NCBI GenBank assembly: GCA_944470555.2
Contig: CALYCZ020000349.1
Coordinates: forward strand, 1-64,000
Reading direction: 5' to 3'
Origin: Heterobilharzia americana
Taxonomy: Eukaryota > Platyhelminthes > Trematoda > Strigeidida > Schistosomatidae
Length of the DNA: 64,000 nucleotides
Positions 47,173 through 59,162 of the stretch are shown piece after piece. The notes beneath the pieces are model-generated. The model did no database searches, was not told where the DNA came from, and saw only the letters and a list, made by a program, of their open reading frames with translations. Each line of letters opens with the position of its first letter. Position 1 is the stretch's first letter. Position numbers and translations under genes: made by a program.

Positions 47173-48300
47173 TATTTGTCCCTTAGGTTCCTAGTGGAGC
47201 ATAGGGCTTCACTAACACGTCACCATCCCACTATCTTCTCTGCAATCTTTTCAACCCGGCTCTACCACTGCCCACTGCCCACAAACTTTCATTTCTTCCT
47301 CACATAATCTCCACCATGTCACCCTCGCCTCGGACAACCAACTCATCGTTTCCTTTTTGCATTCCACCCGAGGGCCTGGCCTAGTGCATGATATCCTTAA
47401 ATGGTCTACTCAGTGTATGTCCAATCCAACCCATCTCCACTTTCTTCGTCTGAATATTTGTTGGGCGATAGGTTGTCGGTTGGTTGGTTCGCTGCCAGCC
47501 AGTCAGCCACTCAGCCAGATTTCCTCGTTTCTTATTCGTTCTCACCATCTGATCTGATCTTCAGTACCGAATGAGCATAGACGGAAGCTGTTGATGTATG
47601 TCTGTAGTCTGTTCAAAATACTTTTCGCAACGTGCCAAGTCTCTGAACCATATAGAAGCAAGCACTGACTTGACTGACTTCGTGTTGAAAATCCGGATCT
47701 TGTTCACACCTCATACTGAGTGAAGTAAGGTAAAGTGCAGTAGATCTCCACACTGATTTCAGATTAACGAAGAAAGGCCTATCTTGCTGTCTTGTTGATC
47801 CTGGCTGGCTTTGACATCCTCATCTCTACCATTGTCTGTATCTGGAACGACGCTGCCTAAATAGGTAGGTGAAAGAGACTACTTCATTTAGATTTATCCC
47901 GTTGATGGTGACTGGTGCTTGTTGTTGTTGTTGTTGTTGGTTGGTTGGTTATCTTCATCCCCTTTGTCTTCTCTACGTTCTTCTGAAGGAAGTCCCGTCT
48001 TCCTTCACTGTCTCGCCTCGCCTCGCCTCTTTTGCCAACTTGTTGGTTTTCACCTACAGATTTTCGAGTTTGTCCTGCAAGACATTTGACATAAATCATT
48101 ATCACTGGGGAGATCCAAATCTTCTAGTGTTTTTTCATTGGTCCAGCCACCGTATGCCCATCTTCTCACAGCTCCTCACAGTTTTCTGTTGCATGATTCA
48201 GTCCAGTCGAGTGGACCACAATCTGGAAGATGATCGGTGATAGTAAGCGGCAACCTTGTCTTACTCCTATTTCACTTCAAAGGCATAACTGAGTAAACTG
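47173..48300 (-). pseudogene. SR2/RTE-like fragment, RT palm to 3' end, heavily shifted
   Basis: The 3' end reads GTTCCTAGTGGAGC (hairpin with one mismatch). It continues through the C-terminal region, CTGCCAGCCAGTCAGCC (decayed CTGG tract), a thumb with VKSVLASIWFRDLAR-like content in shifted frames, and PTTTTTTSTSHH (the CAA tract read out of frame). A (GGCGA)n expansion follows at 48004-48033, and the region upstream of the palm reaches about 48300. It belongs to the same subfamily as 13632-15018; over 60 bp (47701-47760) it is identical to the arm A copy. Confidence 0.85.
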
Positions 48301-48600
48301 GTCAATATGTAACTCAACAGCGAGAAATGAACCGGATTCTGTTGTCCATTAGTTCTGACATGCCAATATCAGGTGAAATACACTTAAAAGTTACATGACT
48401 TTACATGTTGCGCATGTTTCAACACAGTACAATCATTAGATCTTGAAGGAAATGTAGTGTTAGTTAATTATTGTTCACTTTCAGTTTGGAAACCCTTCAT
48501 GAAATTTTCATTTAATGGATATTTAAACTGGAAAATGACAAAGTTAAAATCAGAAAATGCAAACATTTTGTATTTTGAATGACATACTACTGACTGCAGG
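48301..48600. other. Spacer, nothing recognised
   Basis: A minus-strand open frame (48468-48698) partly covers it, but continues into a SINE and has no family resemblance. Confidence 0.5.
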
Positions 48601-48795
48601 TTGGTATTCACCATGGAGTGACACCATTCAGGAAAATTTGGAAACCTAGGATTTTGTCGTGACATGGAACTTCTCAGCAGTGCGCGCCCATGACCCACAT
48701 TGCTAGGTCTCCAACCCAGGACCTTCAGGTTATTCTCCTAGCACGTTACCATCGACCCGCTGGGTTTAAATGCAGTGGTCCATATTTCCTATTTC
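48601..48795 (-). mobile_element. Smα-like SINE, minus copy of a head-to-head pair
   Basis: On the minus strand: TCCATATTTCC-type head reversed, AACCCAGCGGGTCGATGGTA (A-box region), ACCTGAAGGTCCTGGGTTGG (B-box region), then GCGCACTGCTGAGAAGTTCC and CACGACAAAATCC (degenerate hammerhead: CUGAGAA with the conserved G lost) and GTGAATACCAACCTGCAG at the 3' end. Confidence 0.8.
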
Positions 48796-48859
48796 TGCAA
48801 GTTCACGATGAAGTACTACCTCAATCCGATGCCGTCATTGACTTCACCGGTTGTGTTAT

Positions 48860-49060
48860 ATCGTTACCTGACAGAAGTAGGAAATATAGACCATTGGAGT
48901 TATACCGAGGGACTGTAGCTGGGTGAGTCATGAGTGCACGCTGCTGAGGAGTTCCATATTAGGATGAAAAGGCTGTTCATTTCTCCCACGTTTCCAATTT
49001 TTCATCCACTGATGTCAGTCTAGGATAAATGCCAACCTGTAATCAATAAATTAATCCCCA
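48860..49060 (+). mobile_element. Smα-like SINE, plus copy of a head-to-head pair
   Basis: The head CAGAAGTAGGAAATATAGAC forms an inverted repeat with GTCCATATTTCCTATTTCTG at 48778-48800. The tRNA-like part is largely missing. The hammerhead part reads GCTGCTGAGGAGTTCC, ATATTAGGATGAAAAGGC: the CUGAGGA core is kept, stem II is weak, and GAAAC has become GAAAA. The tail GATGTCAGTCTAGGATAAAT and GCCAACCTG matches the other copies. Confidence 0.78.
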
Positions 49061-49959
49061 CAAACTTCCAAACTGATACACAACCGATTGGAAATACTTG
49101 CATAAAAGCCTTAGATGGTATTCATTTAGTTTGTGAAGTGTAGAGGCTTCACTTCGTTGCAAATCTGATGAATAAATTTCAATCACCACTTCAGACTTGA
49201 TAAACTGAGATTTATCACCCTGTGTTAGCTGAACATTTGAGCTATTCTAGTCTTCAGCAAGTCACTTGTGAGGGATATAACTAAGCCCTGTCTGATAGAC
49301 GGCAGTTTCATATGGTGGTCAGACTTCCATTTCGCAAAGACCTAAAGAAATGTAATGATGAAGAGCTTGTTCCTTTGAGGTTCCAGCATACCAGGAAGGT
49401 GTGTTCAGATAGTAGTAAGACGAAAAAACGGTTACCACCATAGTGTTAGTTACCATACTGTGGTGAAGTCTCAGGGCAAAGTTGTACTACTGATTAGACG
49501 GTGGTGTAGCAGCAGTAACGGTATCTCCTACAGACGACCCTCAGCAGCATGTTGATGTTGTTGTGAATGGGGGTTAGAAAAAGTCGGCTTCAAAGGTAGC
49601 ACACTCTACCTCCTCTGCAGTATTTTGGTTCCGGCATTGTTAGTTTCTAGCTAGATTCGGGATAAACAAACTTGCCTCTGAAACTTCTAGAAAGGCGTTG
49701 TGTGACTGGGGCCAAACAGATGTCCCTCGTAGTCTGTGATCACACACCACTATTATTTAAACAATTTCTTTTTCAGGCATTTCTAGGTGAAGTAACCTTC
49801 CAGTGTGACCAGCTGCAAAGTACCAACTGGCTCACAACTCTATCGTCACTCAAGTTCCCTCAGATCATTAATAACTTTCAAAATCTTTGCCGTCTAATCT
49901 TTCACCTTATCTCATAGTCAATATTTCCACATGATCGTTGGTTTCATCCAGATTTGCAG

Positions 49960-50720
49960 CTCCTTATAACTGCTACTTGGGTCCATGGGACAACATCCCA
50001 AACTATATGTTGGGACTGTGAATGTCAACACTCTCCGTCAGACCAGACAACTAGGTGACACTATGATATCTCGGTTCATGGACGTGTGCTGTGCTTGTAA
50101 GACATGTACAGAGAACTCAGTTGTGGCTGTTCACTTAACATCACCTGGTCAGTGTGATCAATCTGTATAGTTCACTGTGATATTCCACAGATTCGACACC
50201 TACTTCTCGTTATTTTTCAAGTGTATATATAGGATTAGGTCAGCACCAAGGTAGGAAGTGCACTGCTAGACTGGGTCCGAGTTGACAGTCATCTGTGTGG
50301 ATTGTTCAACTGAATGATGCAGTGACGACTAGGAAGAACATCGTAACTCATTGTTGTCTCTTTGTAATTTCTGTTTACACACATGGTGACTGACTGCATT
50401 TGGGATGAAGTGAAGAATAGATTCTACGGGAAACTGTTTGACCTCATTATGTAAGAAAAACGTTCATACTTGACTATCGTAGTAGATGACTTCAATACAT
50501 AAGTGAGTGGGCTGTGGGATAGAAAGTCACTTTTGGAATAAACTTTTCGAACAAACAAATGATGATCATTATATGCCACAAGTGTATTCAGAGAACCATC
50601 TATTTCTGCTGTAGCAGAAGCTTTGGACTTAAATGTGAGGCACTGCCTGACGTGGTTTCCATTCGTCACAAGGCAGCGGTGGACACAGACCATATTACTA
50701 TCAGTTATTTCTTGAGTGGA
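49960..50720 (+). pseudogene. RTE-type APE endonuclease relic (unit 1)
   Basis: The frame 49985-50170 contains LYVGTVNVNTLRQTRQLGDT and VDVCCACKT-like sequence, matching the start of the apurinic-type endonuclease of RTE/SR2 elements (W-N-V-N-T-L-R-x-x, then DICCVSET). It continues with SPGQCDQSV. In other frames follow KNIVTHCCLFVISVYTHGD, DFNTYVSG-like sequence near 50490, and at 50640-50720 VSIRHKAAVDTDHITISYF, the terminal D-H motif. A catalytic Glu (C-C-x-x-E-T-R) has become Lys. Stops are frequent. No RT follows on this strand, so the relic is isolated. Confidence 0.72.
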
Positions 50721-52355
50721 TCAATAGCAAAAGGCATTTGTTTACTTGAATCCTGGACAGTGCTTCGCTTCGGTGTATGTTTCAAAACTTGCTGATCAAG
50801 AGGAGAAAATAGTATAAACAGTTTTATTCTTGAACACTTCTTCATCTGTAGCTCTTTCAAATAATTTACAGAGTGGCTCTCTGGAATACCAAATTATCTC
50901 ATATACATCATCGATTTCTTGCCAAATCTATTATCAATTCACAACCTTAAACTTGATCTTTGTGGTCAAAAGTATTATCTGTACGTATTAGCCTTACTAA
51001 GGCCACAGTAATTCTTTCCTTCTGTCTTTAAAAGCAACCTTTTTATTCTTTTCTTACAGACTGTAGTAATTGCATGAACCTGTTAATTAATAATAGACTG
51101 TAATTTGTTTGCATTAATTATAAATATGGTTGTACAACTTTAGGAAACTGAACTGTTCTAGATTTGAAACAGGATGAACTTGCCAGAGTTTGCGGTAACA
51201 CTTTGCAGTTGAATGCCGAAAAATATGAAACTTAGTTCAGAAAAGCCTGTTGGATGATTTTCTTAAGCTAAATGATATTCTTCTTCTTCTTCTTCGATGA
51301 AGATGAGATAATGATTTCATAAGAGCATGCTACACTCATTTTAAACTCTAAGTAAATTTCCTTACCATTGATGAGACTGTAATATCGGATAAAGGCTAAT
51401 AGACTTAATCAGGATAACTATTTACTCCTATCAGAATATCATCAGTTACATATACTTGTCCTTCTGTGTATCATTGTATAATGAAGTAACTTGTTTCAAT
51501 ACTGAATTTCAGAGAATGATTTATTGCATGCCACAACTGTAAAGAAAAATAACTAAAAATATTTTTTAAAAGTTTTATTCGGCTAAACATCGTTTCAGTC
51601 AATTTTTAACTTTATTTGAACATGTGTTCAGCATATTAAGAACCTAATATTGTGGATTTTAGCAACAGATTACCCGTAGATACTGCCTTCTACTGACTGT
51701 TCGACTACATTAGAGAGACACTTTTGAAAAATATCTCTGAGTCTTCAAAATTCATCAGTCTATACTTGATAGTATTTGAAGGGATTTGAATGCATCCTTA
51801 TGACTTTAAACTACAGTCACATCATATAGAGAAACAAATAGACTGAATAAACAAAATATGAGTAATTTTTATTAATCTCATTGATTAACAATAACGTGCT
51901 CAAGACAATATCCGGCTACCCTAAGGTCGATTAGGTTTCGGATTCTGCATAAGCACTACATATGATTTGAATGACTATAACAAAAGCATCTGTTCAGTGG
52001 TCCATCATCGTAGCCTGTTTTCTATCTACTGCTAGTCTGTATTGAAAACAACCTGTCAACTAACTGATCTTTTATAGACTATACCAAAATGAAATAATTT
52101 TGTTATATTTCCTAAGATTTAGGATAGTATACCTCATGAACATGAAACTTGATAAATAGCCGGGCATTACAGCTAAGAAGATATGGCATCGAGCCAGAAA
52201 TCAGATTGTCAATAGTTCAAATCCAACTGCCAACTATATTTCCTCTCACATATTATCAACAAACTATAATAATGAAGTAATTCAGTAAAGATTTTTGTTA
52301 ATTTTGTTCTAAAAAAAAAAGAAGATACGTTGACATAATGTGGTAGTTTTCTTAC
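50721..52355. other. Intronic stretch of the claudin-like gene (unit 1)
   Basis: AT-rich DNA with a short (TTC)5 tract at about 51279-51294. No gene or element recognised. The same sequence follows unit 2 at 55390-57021. Confidence 0.5.
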
Positions 52356-52459
52356 CTCAGACCACTGATTAAATCCATATGGATGACCTGATGATTTACC
52401 ATATTTATCCTGAAATTGTTCAACATGGAACATAATAATTGCACTTTGCAAACAGAATC
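52356..52459 (-). CDS. Claudin/PMP22-like gene, exon with third transmembrane segment and second loop (copy 1)
   Basis: A 104-bp exon on the minus strand. Acceptor: CTCATTTCTATAG ending at 52460. Donor: GAG followed by GTAAGAAA at 52355 and below. It encodes FCLQSAIIMFHVEQFQDKYG, KSSGHPYGFNQWSE: the end of a hydrophobic span and an extracellular loop with G-x-P-Y-G-F-N-Q-W. It starts in phase 1 (two bases complete a codon) and ends in phase 0, which fits the 45519-45668 exon. The intron between them is 6.7 kb and holds RTE and SINE copies. An exact second copy lies at 57022-57125. Upstream exons for the first two spans were not found. Confidence 0.62.
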
Positions 52460-53160
52460 CTATAGAAATGAGCAAAGTTAATTGAATAAATTTACATAAT
52501 ATTGCATTGAAATGTATATACAACATGGTAGTGATAATAAATATCAACAGTCTACAATGAATACAATATATTCGAAATGAGGTGATTTTTTCTGTGAACG
52601 AAATATACTACTGAATACAGTGAGTAGTTAGAAACCACTCACATTGATCTGCTTATTTTGTTAGCTAGATATGCATAATCTAAACATCGGAGAGATGTTT
52701 CACTTGTTTTATAGCTCATAACATCAGTGATGTGACTGAACAAATTCATAATATAGAATCAAAATGTTCAATTTCAGACTCATCTAATGTTGAGATTAAT
52801 CTGATCTGATTAACGAAATCTACAAATCATCATGACTAGGTTCAGTCTACTCTCATTGTCTATTGGTACATTTCCATAGTTCATGATTATATGGCACTTG
52901 TAGCATCACAGTTAAGCTATTGGAAACCTATTCAACTGTCAATGTGGACAGTTATATTCTCAATTTTTAAATTGATTTATTTTTCAATTTTATAATATTT
53001 CTTCGGATACAAACAGCCTAAAATAGATAAATAATCAGGATAGAGGTAATGCTTTTTACAAAAGGATTGAAAAAAGTTTAATTTGTTTATTTATTAGAAA
53101 TAGTACACAGTGAAACGGTATCATTTACTGGATAACGTTTCGAAAATAATTTATTGTCCA
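52460..53160. other. Intronic stretch with an inverted terminal-like block
   Basis: No gene. At about 53100-53155 a block (GTGAAACGGTATCATTTACT, GGATAACGTTTC) is the reverse complement of a block at 53645-53700 and is seen again at 59670-59740. The interval between them holds the repeat at 53161-53626. Confidence 0.5.
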
Positions 53161-53626
53161 TATTCGTATTGATTCGTCACGGGAGTGCAACCAATTTCAT
53201 GTTGTCTAGTGGTAAGTGCAGGCCGAATTCTATCGATCTTATTTGCAATGTGGCAAATGTGCCAAAAAGCACGAAATCTAGGTCCAGAGCTTCCTGTCGA
53301 TTGCCTCTAACCAACTAATATCTACTAATGTGCACCACAATGCTGAGCTTGTTAGCTTGGTTGCCATATTGCAAATATGATCGATAGAATTCGGTCTACA
53401 CTCAGGACTAGACAACATCAAATTAGTTGCACTCCCGTAACCAATCAATACATGTAAGCTAGTCCTACAAGAGGTCAATCGTGGCCCGAATAACTCAGTT
53501 GTAAAGTTGCTGACTGCAACTGCAAGTGGGACGCCAGCTCCATCGATTTTGCAGATACACCTTGCTGACGATTGCTGAAAGGCAAGAAACCTTCCTGCCG
53601 ATTGCCTCCAACCAACTAACATTGTC
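53161..53626 (-). repeat. Interspersed repeat of unknown class (unit 1)
   Basis: Contains internally repeated, inverted-related sequence (GAATTCTATCGATCTTATTT near 53224 and GATCGATAGAATTCGGTC near 53380; GGGAGTGCAACCAATTTCAT against its inverse near 53435). A divergent relative lies at 60765-61115: both share TTCAGGACTAGA, CTGCCGATTGC/CTTGCCGATTAC and a C-C-A-A-C-T-A-A-x-T-A-A-C-A end. A 114-codon minus frame spans it (53622-53278), but the same frame is not kept in the divergent copy as far as I can see. It may be a SINE or a PLE terminal part. Confidence 0.55.
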
Positions 53627-54622
53627 TATATTCATTATGTCTTAAATGTTATCCAATAAATAACACTGTTTCACTATGTGTAACATTTCTAGTGAATAGA
53701 CTAAAATCGAATTAAAATCTACCACAATGCTCAATTTTTACTCTTATATTAATGAAACATATTGTCTTCCTGTTTGTATACTAATTCATTTAGTTTGTGA
53801 AGTGTAGAGGCTTCACTTCGTTGCAAATCTGATGAATAAATTTCAATCACCACTTCAGACTTGATAAACTGAGATTTATCACCCTGTGTTAGCTGAACAT
53901 TTGAGCTATTCTAGTCTTCAGCAAGTCACTTGTGAGGGATATAACTAAGCCCTGTCTGATAGACGGCAGTTTCATATGGTGGTCAGACTTCCATTTCGCA
54001 AAGACCTAAAGAAATGTAATGATGAAGAGCTTGTTCCTTTGAGGTCCAGCATACCAGGAAGGTGTGTTCAGATAGTAGTAAGACGAAAAAACGGTTACCA
54101 CCATAGTGTTAGTTACCATACTGTGGTGAAGTCTCAGGGCAAAGTTGTACTACTGATTAGACGGTGGTGTAGCAGCAGTAACGGTATCTCCTACAGACGA
54201 CCCTCAGCAGCATGTTGATGTTGTTGTGAATGGGGGTTAGAAAAAGTCGGCTTCAAAGGTAGCACACTCTACCTCCTCTGCAGTATTTTGGTTCCGGCAT
54301 TGTTAGTTTCTAGCTAGATTCGGGATAAACAAACTTGCCTCTGAAACTTCTAGAAAGGCGTTGTGTGACTGGGGCCAAACAGATGTCCCTCGTAGTCTGT
54401 GATCACACACCACTATTATTTAAACAATTTCTTTTTCAGGCATTTCTAGGTGAAGTAACCTTCCAGTGTGACCAGCTGCAAAGTACCAACTGGCTCACAA
54501 CTCTATCGTCACTCAAGTTCCCTCAGATCATTAATAACTTTCAAAATCTTTGCCGTCTAATCTTTCACCTTATCTCATAGTCAATATTTCCACATGATCG
54601 TTGGTTTCATCCAGATTTGCAG

Positions 54623-55386
54623 CTCCTTATAACTGCTACTTGGGTCCATGGGACAACATCCCAAACTATATGTTGGGACTGTGAATGTCAACACTCTCCG
54701 TCAGACCAGACAACTAGGTGACACTATGATATCTCGGTTCATGGACGTGTGCTGTGCTTGTAAGACATGTACAGAGAACTCAGTTGTGGCTGTTCAATTA
54801 ACATCACCTGGTCAGTGTGATCAATCTGTATAGTTCACTGTGATATTCCACAGATTCGACACCTACTTCTCGTTATTTTTCAAGTGTATATATAGGATTA
54901 GGTCAGCACCAAGGTAGGAAGTGCACTGCTAGACTGGGTCCGAGTTGACAGTCATCTGTGTGGATTGTTCAACTGAATGATGCAGTGACGACTAGGAAGA
55001 ACATCGTAACTCATTGTTGTCTCTTTGTAATTTCTGTTTACACACATGGTGACTGACTGCATTTGGGATGAAGTGAAGAATAGATTCTACGGGAAACTGT
55101 TTGACCTCATTATGTAAGAAAAACGTTCATACTTGACTATCGTAGTAGATGACTTCAATACATAAGTGAGTGGGCTGTGGGATAGAAAGTCACTTTTGGA
55201 ATAAACTTTTCGAACAAACAAATGATGATCATTATATGCCACAAGTGTATTCAGAGAACCATCTATTTCTGCTGTAGCAGAAGCTTTGGACTTAAATGTG
55301 AGGCACTGCCTGACGTGGTTTCCATTCGTCATAACCAAGGCAGCGGTGGACACAGACCATATTACTATCAGTTATTTCTTGAGTGG
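54623..55386 (+). pseudogene. RTE-type APE endonuclease relic (unit 2)
   Basis: Copy of 49960-50720. It differs by a CAACC insertion-like change near 55333 and one substitution changing HLTSPG to QLTSPG. Confidence 0.72.
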
Positions 55387-57021
55387 ATCAATAGCAAAAG
55401 GCATTTGTTTACTTGAATCCTGGACAGTGCTTCGCTTCGGTGTATGTTTCAAAACTTGCTGATCAAGAGGAGAAAATAGTATAAACAGTTTTATTCTTGA
55501 ACACTTCTTCATCTGTAGCTCTTTCAAATAATTTACAGAGTGGCTCTCTGGAATACCAAATTATCTCATATACATCATCGATTTCTTGCCAAATCTATTA
55601 TCAATTCACAACCTTAAACTTGATCTTTGTGGTCAAAAGTATTATCTGTACGTATTAGCCTTACTAAGGCCACAGTAATTCTTTCCTTCTGTCTTTAAAA
55701 GCAACCTTTTTATTCTTTTCTTACAGACTGTAGTAATTGCATGAACCTGTTAATTAATAATAGACTGTAATTTGTTTGCATTAATTATAAATATGGTTGT
55801 ACAACTTTAGGAAACTGAACTGTTCTAGATTTGAAACAGGATGAACTTGCCAGAGTTTGCGGTAACACTTTGCAGTTGAATGCCGAAAAATATGAAACTT
55901 AGTTCAGAAAAGCCTGTTGGATGATTTTCTTAAGCTAAATGATATTCTTCTTCTTCTTCTTCGATGAAGATGAGATAATGATTTCATAAGAGCATGCTAC
56001 ACTCATTTTAAACTCTAAGTAAATTTCCTTACCATTGATGAGACTGTAATATCGGATAAAGGCTAATAGACTTAATCAGGATAACTATTTACTCCTATCA
56101 GAATATCATCAGTTACATATACTTGTCCTTCTGTGTATCATTGTATAATGAAGTAACTTGTTTCAATACTGAATTTCAGAGAATGATTTATTGCATGCCA
56201 CAACTGTAAAGAAAAATAACTAAAAATATTTTTTAAAAGTTTTATTCGGCTAAACATCGTTTCAGTCAATTTTTAACTTTATTTGAACATGTGTTCAGCA
56301 TATTAAGAACCTAATATTGTGGATTTTAGCAACAGATTACCCGTAGATACTGCCTTCTACTGACTGTTCGACTACATTAGAGAGACACTTTTGAAAAATA
56401 TCTCTGAGTCTTCAAAATTCATCAGTCTATACTTGATAGTATTTGAAGGGATTTGAATGCATCCTTATGACTTTAAACTACAGTCACATCATATAGAGAA
56501 ACAAATAGACTGAATAAACAAAATATGAGTAATTTTTATTAATCTCATTGATTAACAATAACGTGCTCAAGACAATATCCGGCTACCCTAAGGTCGATTA
56601 GGTTTCGGATTCTGCATAAGCACTACATATGATTTGAATGACTATAACAAAAGCATCTGTTCAGTGGTCCATCATCGTAGCCTGTTTTCTATCTACTGCT
56701 AGTCTGTATTGAAAACAACCTGTCAACTAACTGATCTTTTATAGACTATACCAAAATGAAATAATTTTGTTATATTTCCTAAGATTTAGGATAGTATACC
56801 TCATGAACATGAAACTTGATAAATAGCCGGGCATTACAGCTAAGAAGATATGGCATCGAGCCAGAAATCAGATTGTCAATAGTTCAAATCCAACTGCCAA
56901 CTATATTTCCTCTCACATATTATCAACAAACTATAATAATGAAGTAATTCAGTAAAGATTTTTGTTAATTTTGTTCTAAAAAAAAAGAAGATACGTTGAC
57001 ATAATGTGGTAGTTTTCTTAC

Positions 57022-57125
57022 CTCAGACCACTGATTAAATCCATATGGATGACCTGATGATTTACCATATTTATCCTGAAATTGTTCAACATGGAACATA
57101 ATAATTGCACTTTGCAAACAGAATC
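57022..57125 (-). CDS. Claudin/PMP22-like gene, duplicated exon (copy 2)
   Basis: Identical over all 104 bp, including splice sites, to 52356-52459. It would precede copy 1 in the transcript. Because 104 is not a multiple of three and the phases are 1 and 0, joining copy 2 to copy 1 would shift the reading frame. Only one of them can be used in a given in-frame mRNA. Confidence 0.6.
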
Positions 57126-57826
57126 CTATAGAAATGAGCAAAGTTAATTGAATAAATTTACATAATATTGCATTGAAATGTATATACAACATGGTAGTGA
57201 TAATAAATATCAACAGTTTACAATGAATACAATATATTCGAAATGAGGTGATTTTTTCTGTGAACGAAATATACTACTGAATACAGTGAGTAGTTAGAAA
57301 CCACTCACATTGATCTGCTTATTTTGTTAGCTAGATATGCATAATCTAAACATCGGAGAGATGTTTCACTTGTTTTATAGCTCATAACATCAGTGATGTG
57401 ACTGAACAAATTCATAATATAGAATCAAAATGTTCAATTTCAGACTCATCTAATGTTGAGATTAATCTGATCTGATTAACGAAATCTACAAATCATCATG
57501 ACTAGGTTCAGTCTACTCTCATTGTCTATTGGTACATTTCCATAGTTCATGATTATATGGCACTTGTAGCATCACAGTTAAGCTATTGGAAACCTATTCA
57601 ACTGTCAATGTGGACAGTTATATTCTCAATTTTTAAATTGATTTATTTTTCAATTTTATAATATTTCTTCGGATACAAACAGCCTAAAATAGATAAATAA
57701 TCAGGATAGAGGTAATGCTTTTTACAAAAGGATTGAAAAAAGTTTAATTTGTTTATTTATTAGAAATAGTACACAGTGAAACGGTATCATTTACTGGATA
57801 ACGTTTCGAAAATAATTTATTGTCCA

Positions 57827-58292
57827 TATTCGTATTGATTCGTCACGGGAGTGCAACCAATTTCATGTTGTCTAGTGGTAAGTGCAGGCCGAATTCTATC
57901 GATCTTATTTGCAATGTGGCAAATGTGCCAAAAAGCACGAAATCTAGGTCCAGAGCTTCCTGTCGATTGCCTCTAACCAACTAATATCTACTAATGTGCA
58001 CCACAATGCTGAGCTTGTTAGCTTGGTTGCCATATTGCAAATATGATCGATAGAATTCGGTCTACACTCAGGACTAGACAACATCAAATTAGTTGCGCTC
58101 CCGTAACCAATCAATACATGTAAGCTAGTCCTACAAGAGGTCAATCGTGGCCCGAATAACTCAGTTGTAAAGTTGCTGACTGCAACTGCAAGTGGGACGC
58201 CAGCTCCATCGATTTTGCAGATACACCTTGCTGACGATTGCTGAAAGGCAAGAAACCTTCCTGCCGATTGCCTCCAACCAACTAACATTGTC
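57827..58292 (-). repeat. Interspersed repeat of unknown class (unit 2)
   Basis: Copy of 53161-53626 with one noticed substitution (TTGCGCTCC for TTGCACTCC). Confidence 0.55.
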
Positions 58293-58392
58293 TATATTCA
58301 TTATGTCTTAAATGTTATCCAATAAATAACACTGTTTCACTATGTGTAACATTTCTAGTGAATAGACTAAAATCGAATTAAAATCTACCACA

Positions 58393-58978
58393 ATGCTCAA
58401 TTTTTACTCTTATATTAATGAAACATATTGTCTTCCTGTTTGTATACTAATCAACAAACTCAAACGATTTTTACAGATAGAAGGAGATACACAAACCACC
58501 GTATATTCAATATTCGACGTCTCAGAAATCAAATCATTCCTAAATATCTACGTCTACGTGCACCTATTCCAACAGACAACGTCAAAGCAGCTATAGAACG
58601 TGTCAGTAAACTCTGTCTTAAAGAAGAAATTCATAGAATAGTCAAAAAGTTGCAGAACATCAGGAATTACATTGAAGATCTTAAGTGTAATCTTATACAA
58701 ACAGTTAGTGAAAAAGGCTATGAGATTCTGATGGACAATTTCAATAAAGCAAGATCAACCGCACTGAAGAAATCCAAAACTGCTCAAATTAAGAAATTTA
58801 ACAAATTTATGGAAGAAAAGTATGCAGTCAATAGTAATGAAATTAACAATAGAACATCATCATTGATCAATAAGTGAAAGTGGGTTATCATTCTCTCAAC
58901 TGGAGTCCTAAGCTCATCAGAAGTAAAAGTACTAGAGAAAGTCCTTAACTTCATTGTAAAATGTCACTCCAAAAATAG
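58393..58978 (+). pseudogene. Penelope-like element 5' fragment (N-terminal region)
   Basis: The frame ending at 58877 contains RRLRNQIIPKYLRLRAPI, PTDNVKAAIERVSKLCLKEE, IHRIVKKLQNIRNYIEDLKC, then a Lys-rich helix, NFNKARSTALKKSKTAQIKK and FNKFMEEK. This is the helical N-terminal region upstream of the PLE reverse transcriptase, with the typical P-K-x-L-x-x-x-x-P-I block. After a +1 shift near 58875 the sequence goes on as KWVIILSTGVLSSSEVKVLE, KVLNFIVKCHSKN, the conserved W-V-I-N-L-S block that leads into the RT. The RT and endonuclease are missing. It is the best preserved PLE stretch in the window (about 150 open codons). Confidence 0.75.
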
Positions 58979-59162
58979 GTAATGGCGTTAAGTTCGATAG
59001 ATGAGGTAAGAGCGCACTGTGCTCTAACACTAAAACGATAGACGAAAATAAAACCTAATTTATCAAAACCAGAAGAAGAAGAAGGGGAAACTGTCAGGAG
59101 CCATCAAAATGATAACAATATAGTAAGTTCAATTTTGAGGGAGTTATGGAGATTTGGAAATA

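Larger units (their letters stand above)
49122..53783 (+). repeat. 4.66-kb tandem duplication, unit 1
   Basis: Starts at ATTCATTTAGTTTGTGAAGT and is repeated from 53784 at an offset of 4663-4666 bp. By eye only about six differences were noticed (for example GAGGTTCC/GAGGTCC, TTCACTTAAC/TTCAATTAAC, CACAAGG/CATAACCAAGG and an A-run length), so the event is very recent. Confidence 0.95.
53784..58450 (+). repeat. 4.66-kb tandem duplication, unit 2
   Basis: Same content as unit 1. The join reads TATACTAATTCATTTAG: sequence of a PLE 5' end (TATACTAA) meets the unit start with about two bases of overlap (AT). At the right end unit 2 continues uninterrupted into PLE sequence (58393-58978), so the PLE was present before the duplication. 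Confidence 0.95.

Noticed and set aside
53278..53622. 114-codon minus-strand ORF
   Set aside because: It lies wholly inside an interspersed repeat with internal inverted copies, and the frame is not evidently kept in the diverged relative at 60.8-61.1 kb.
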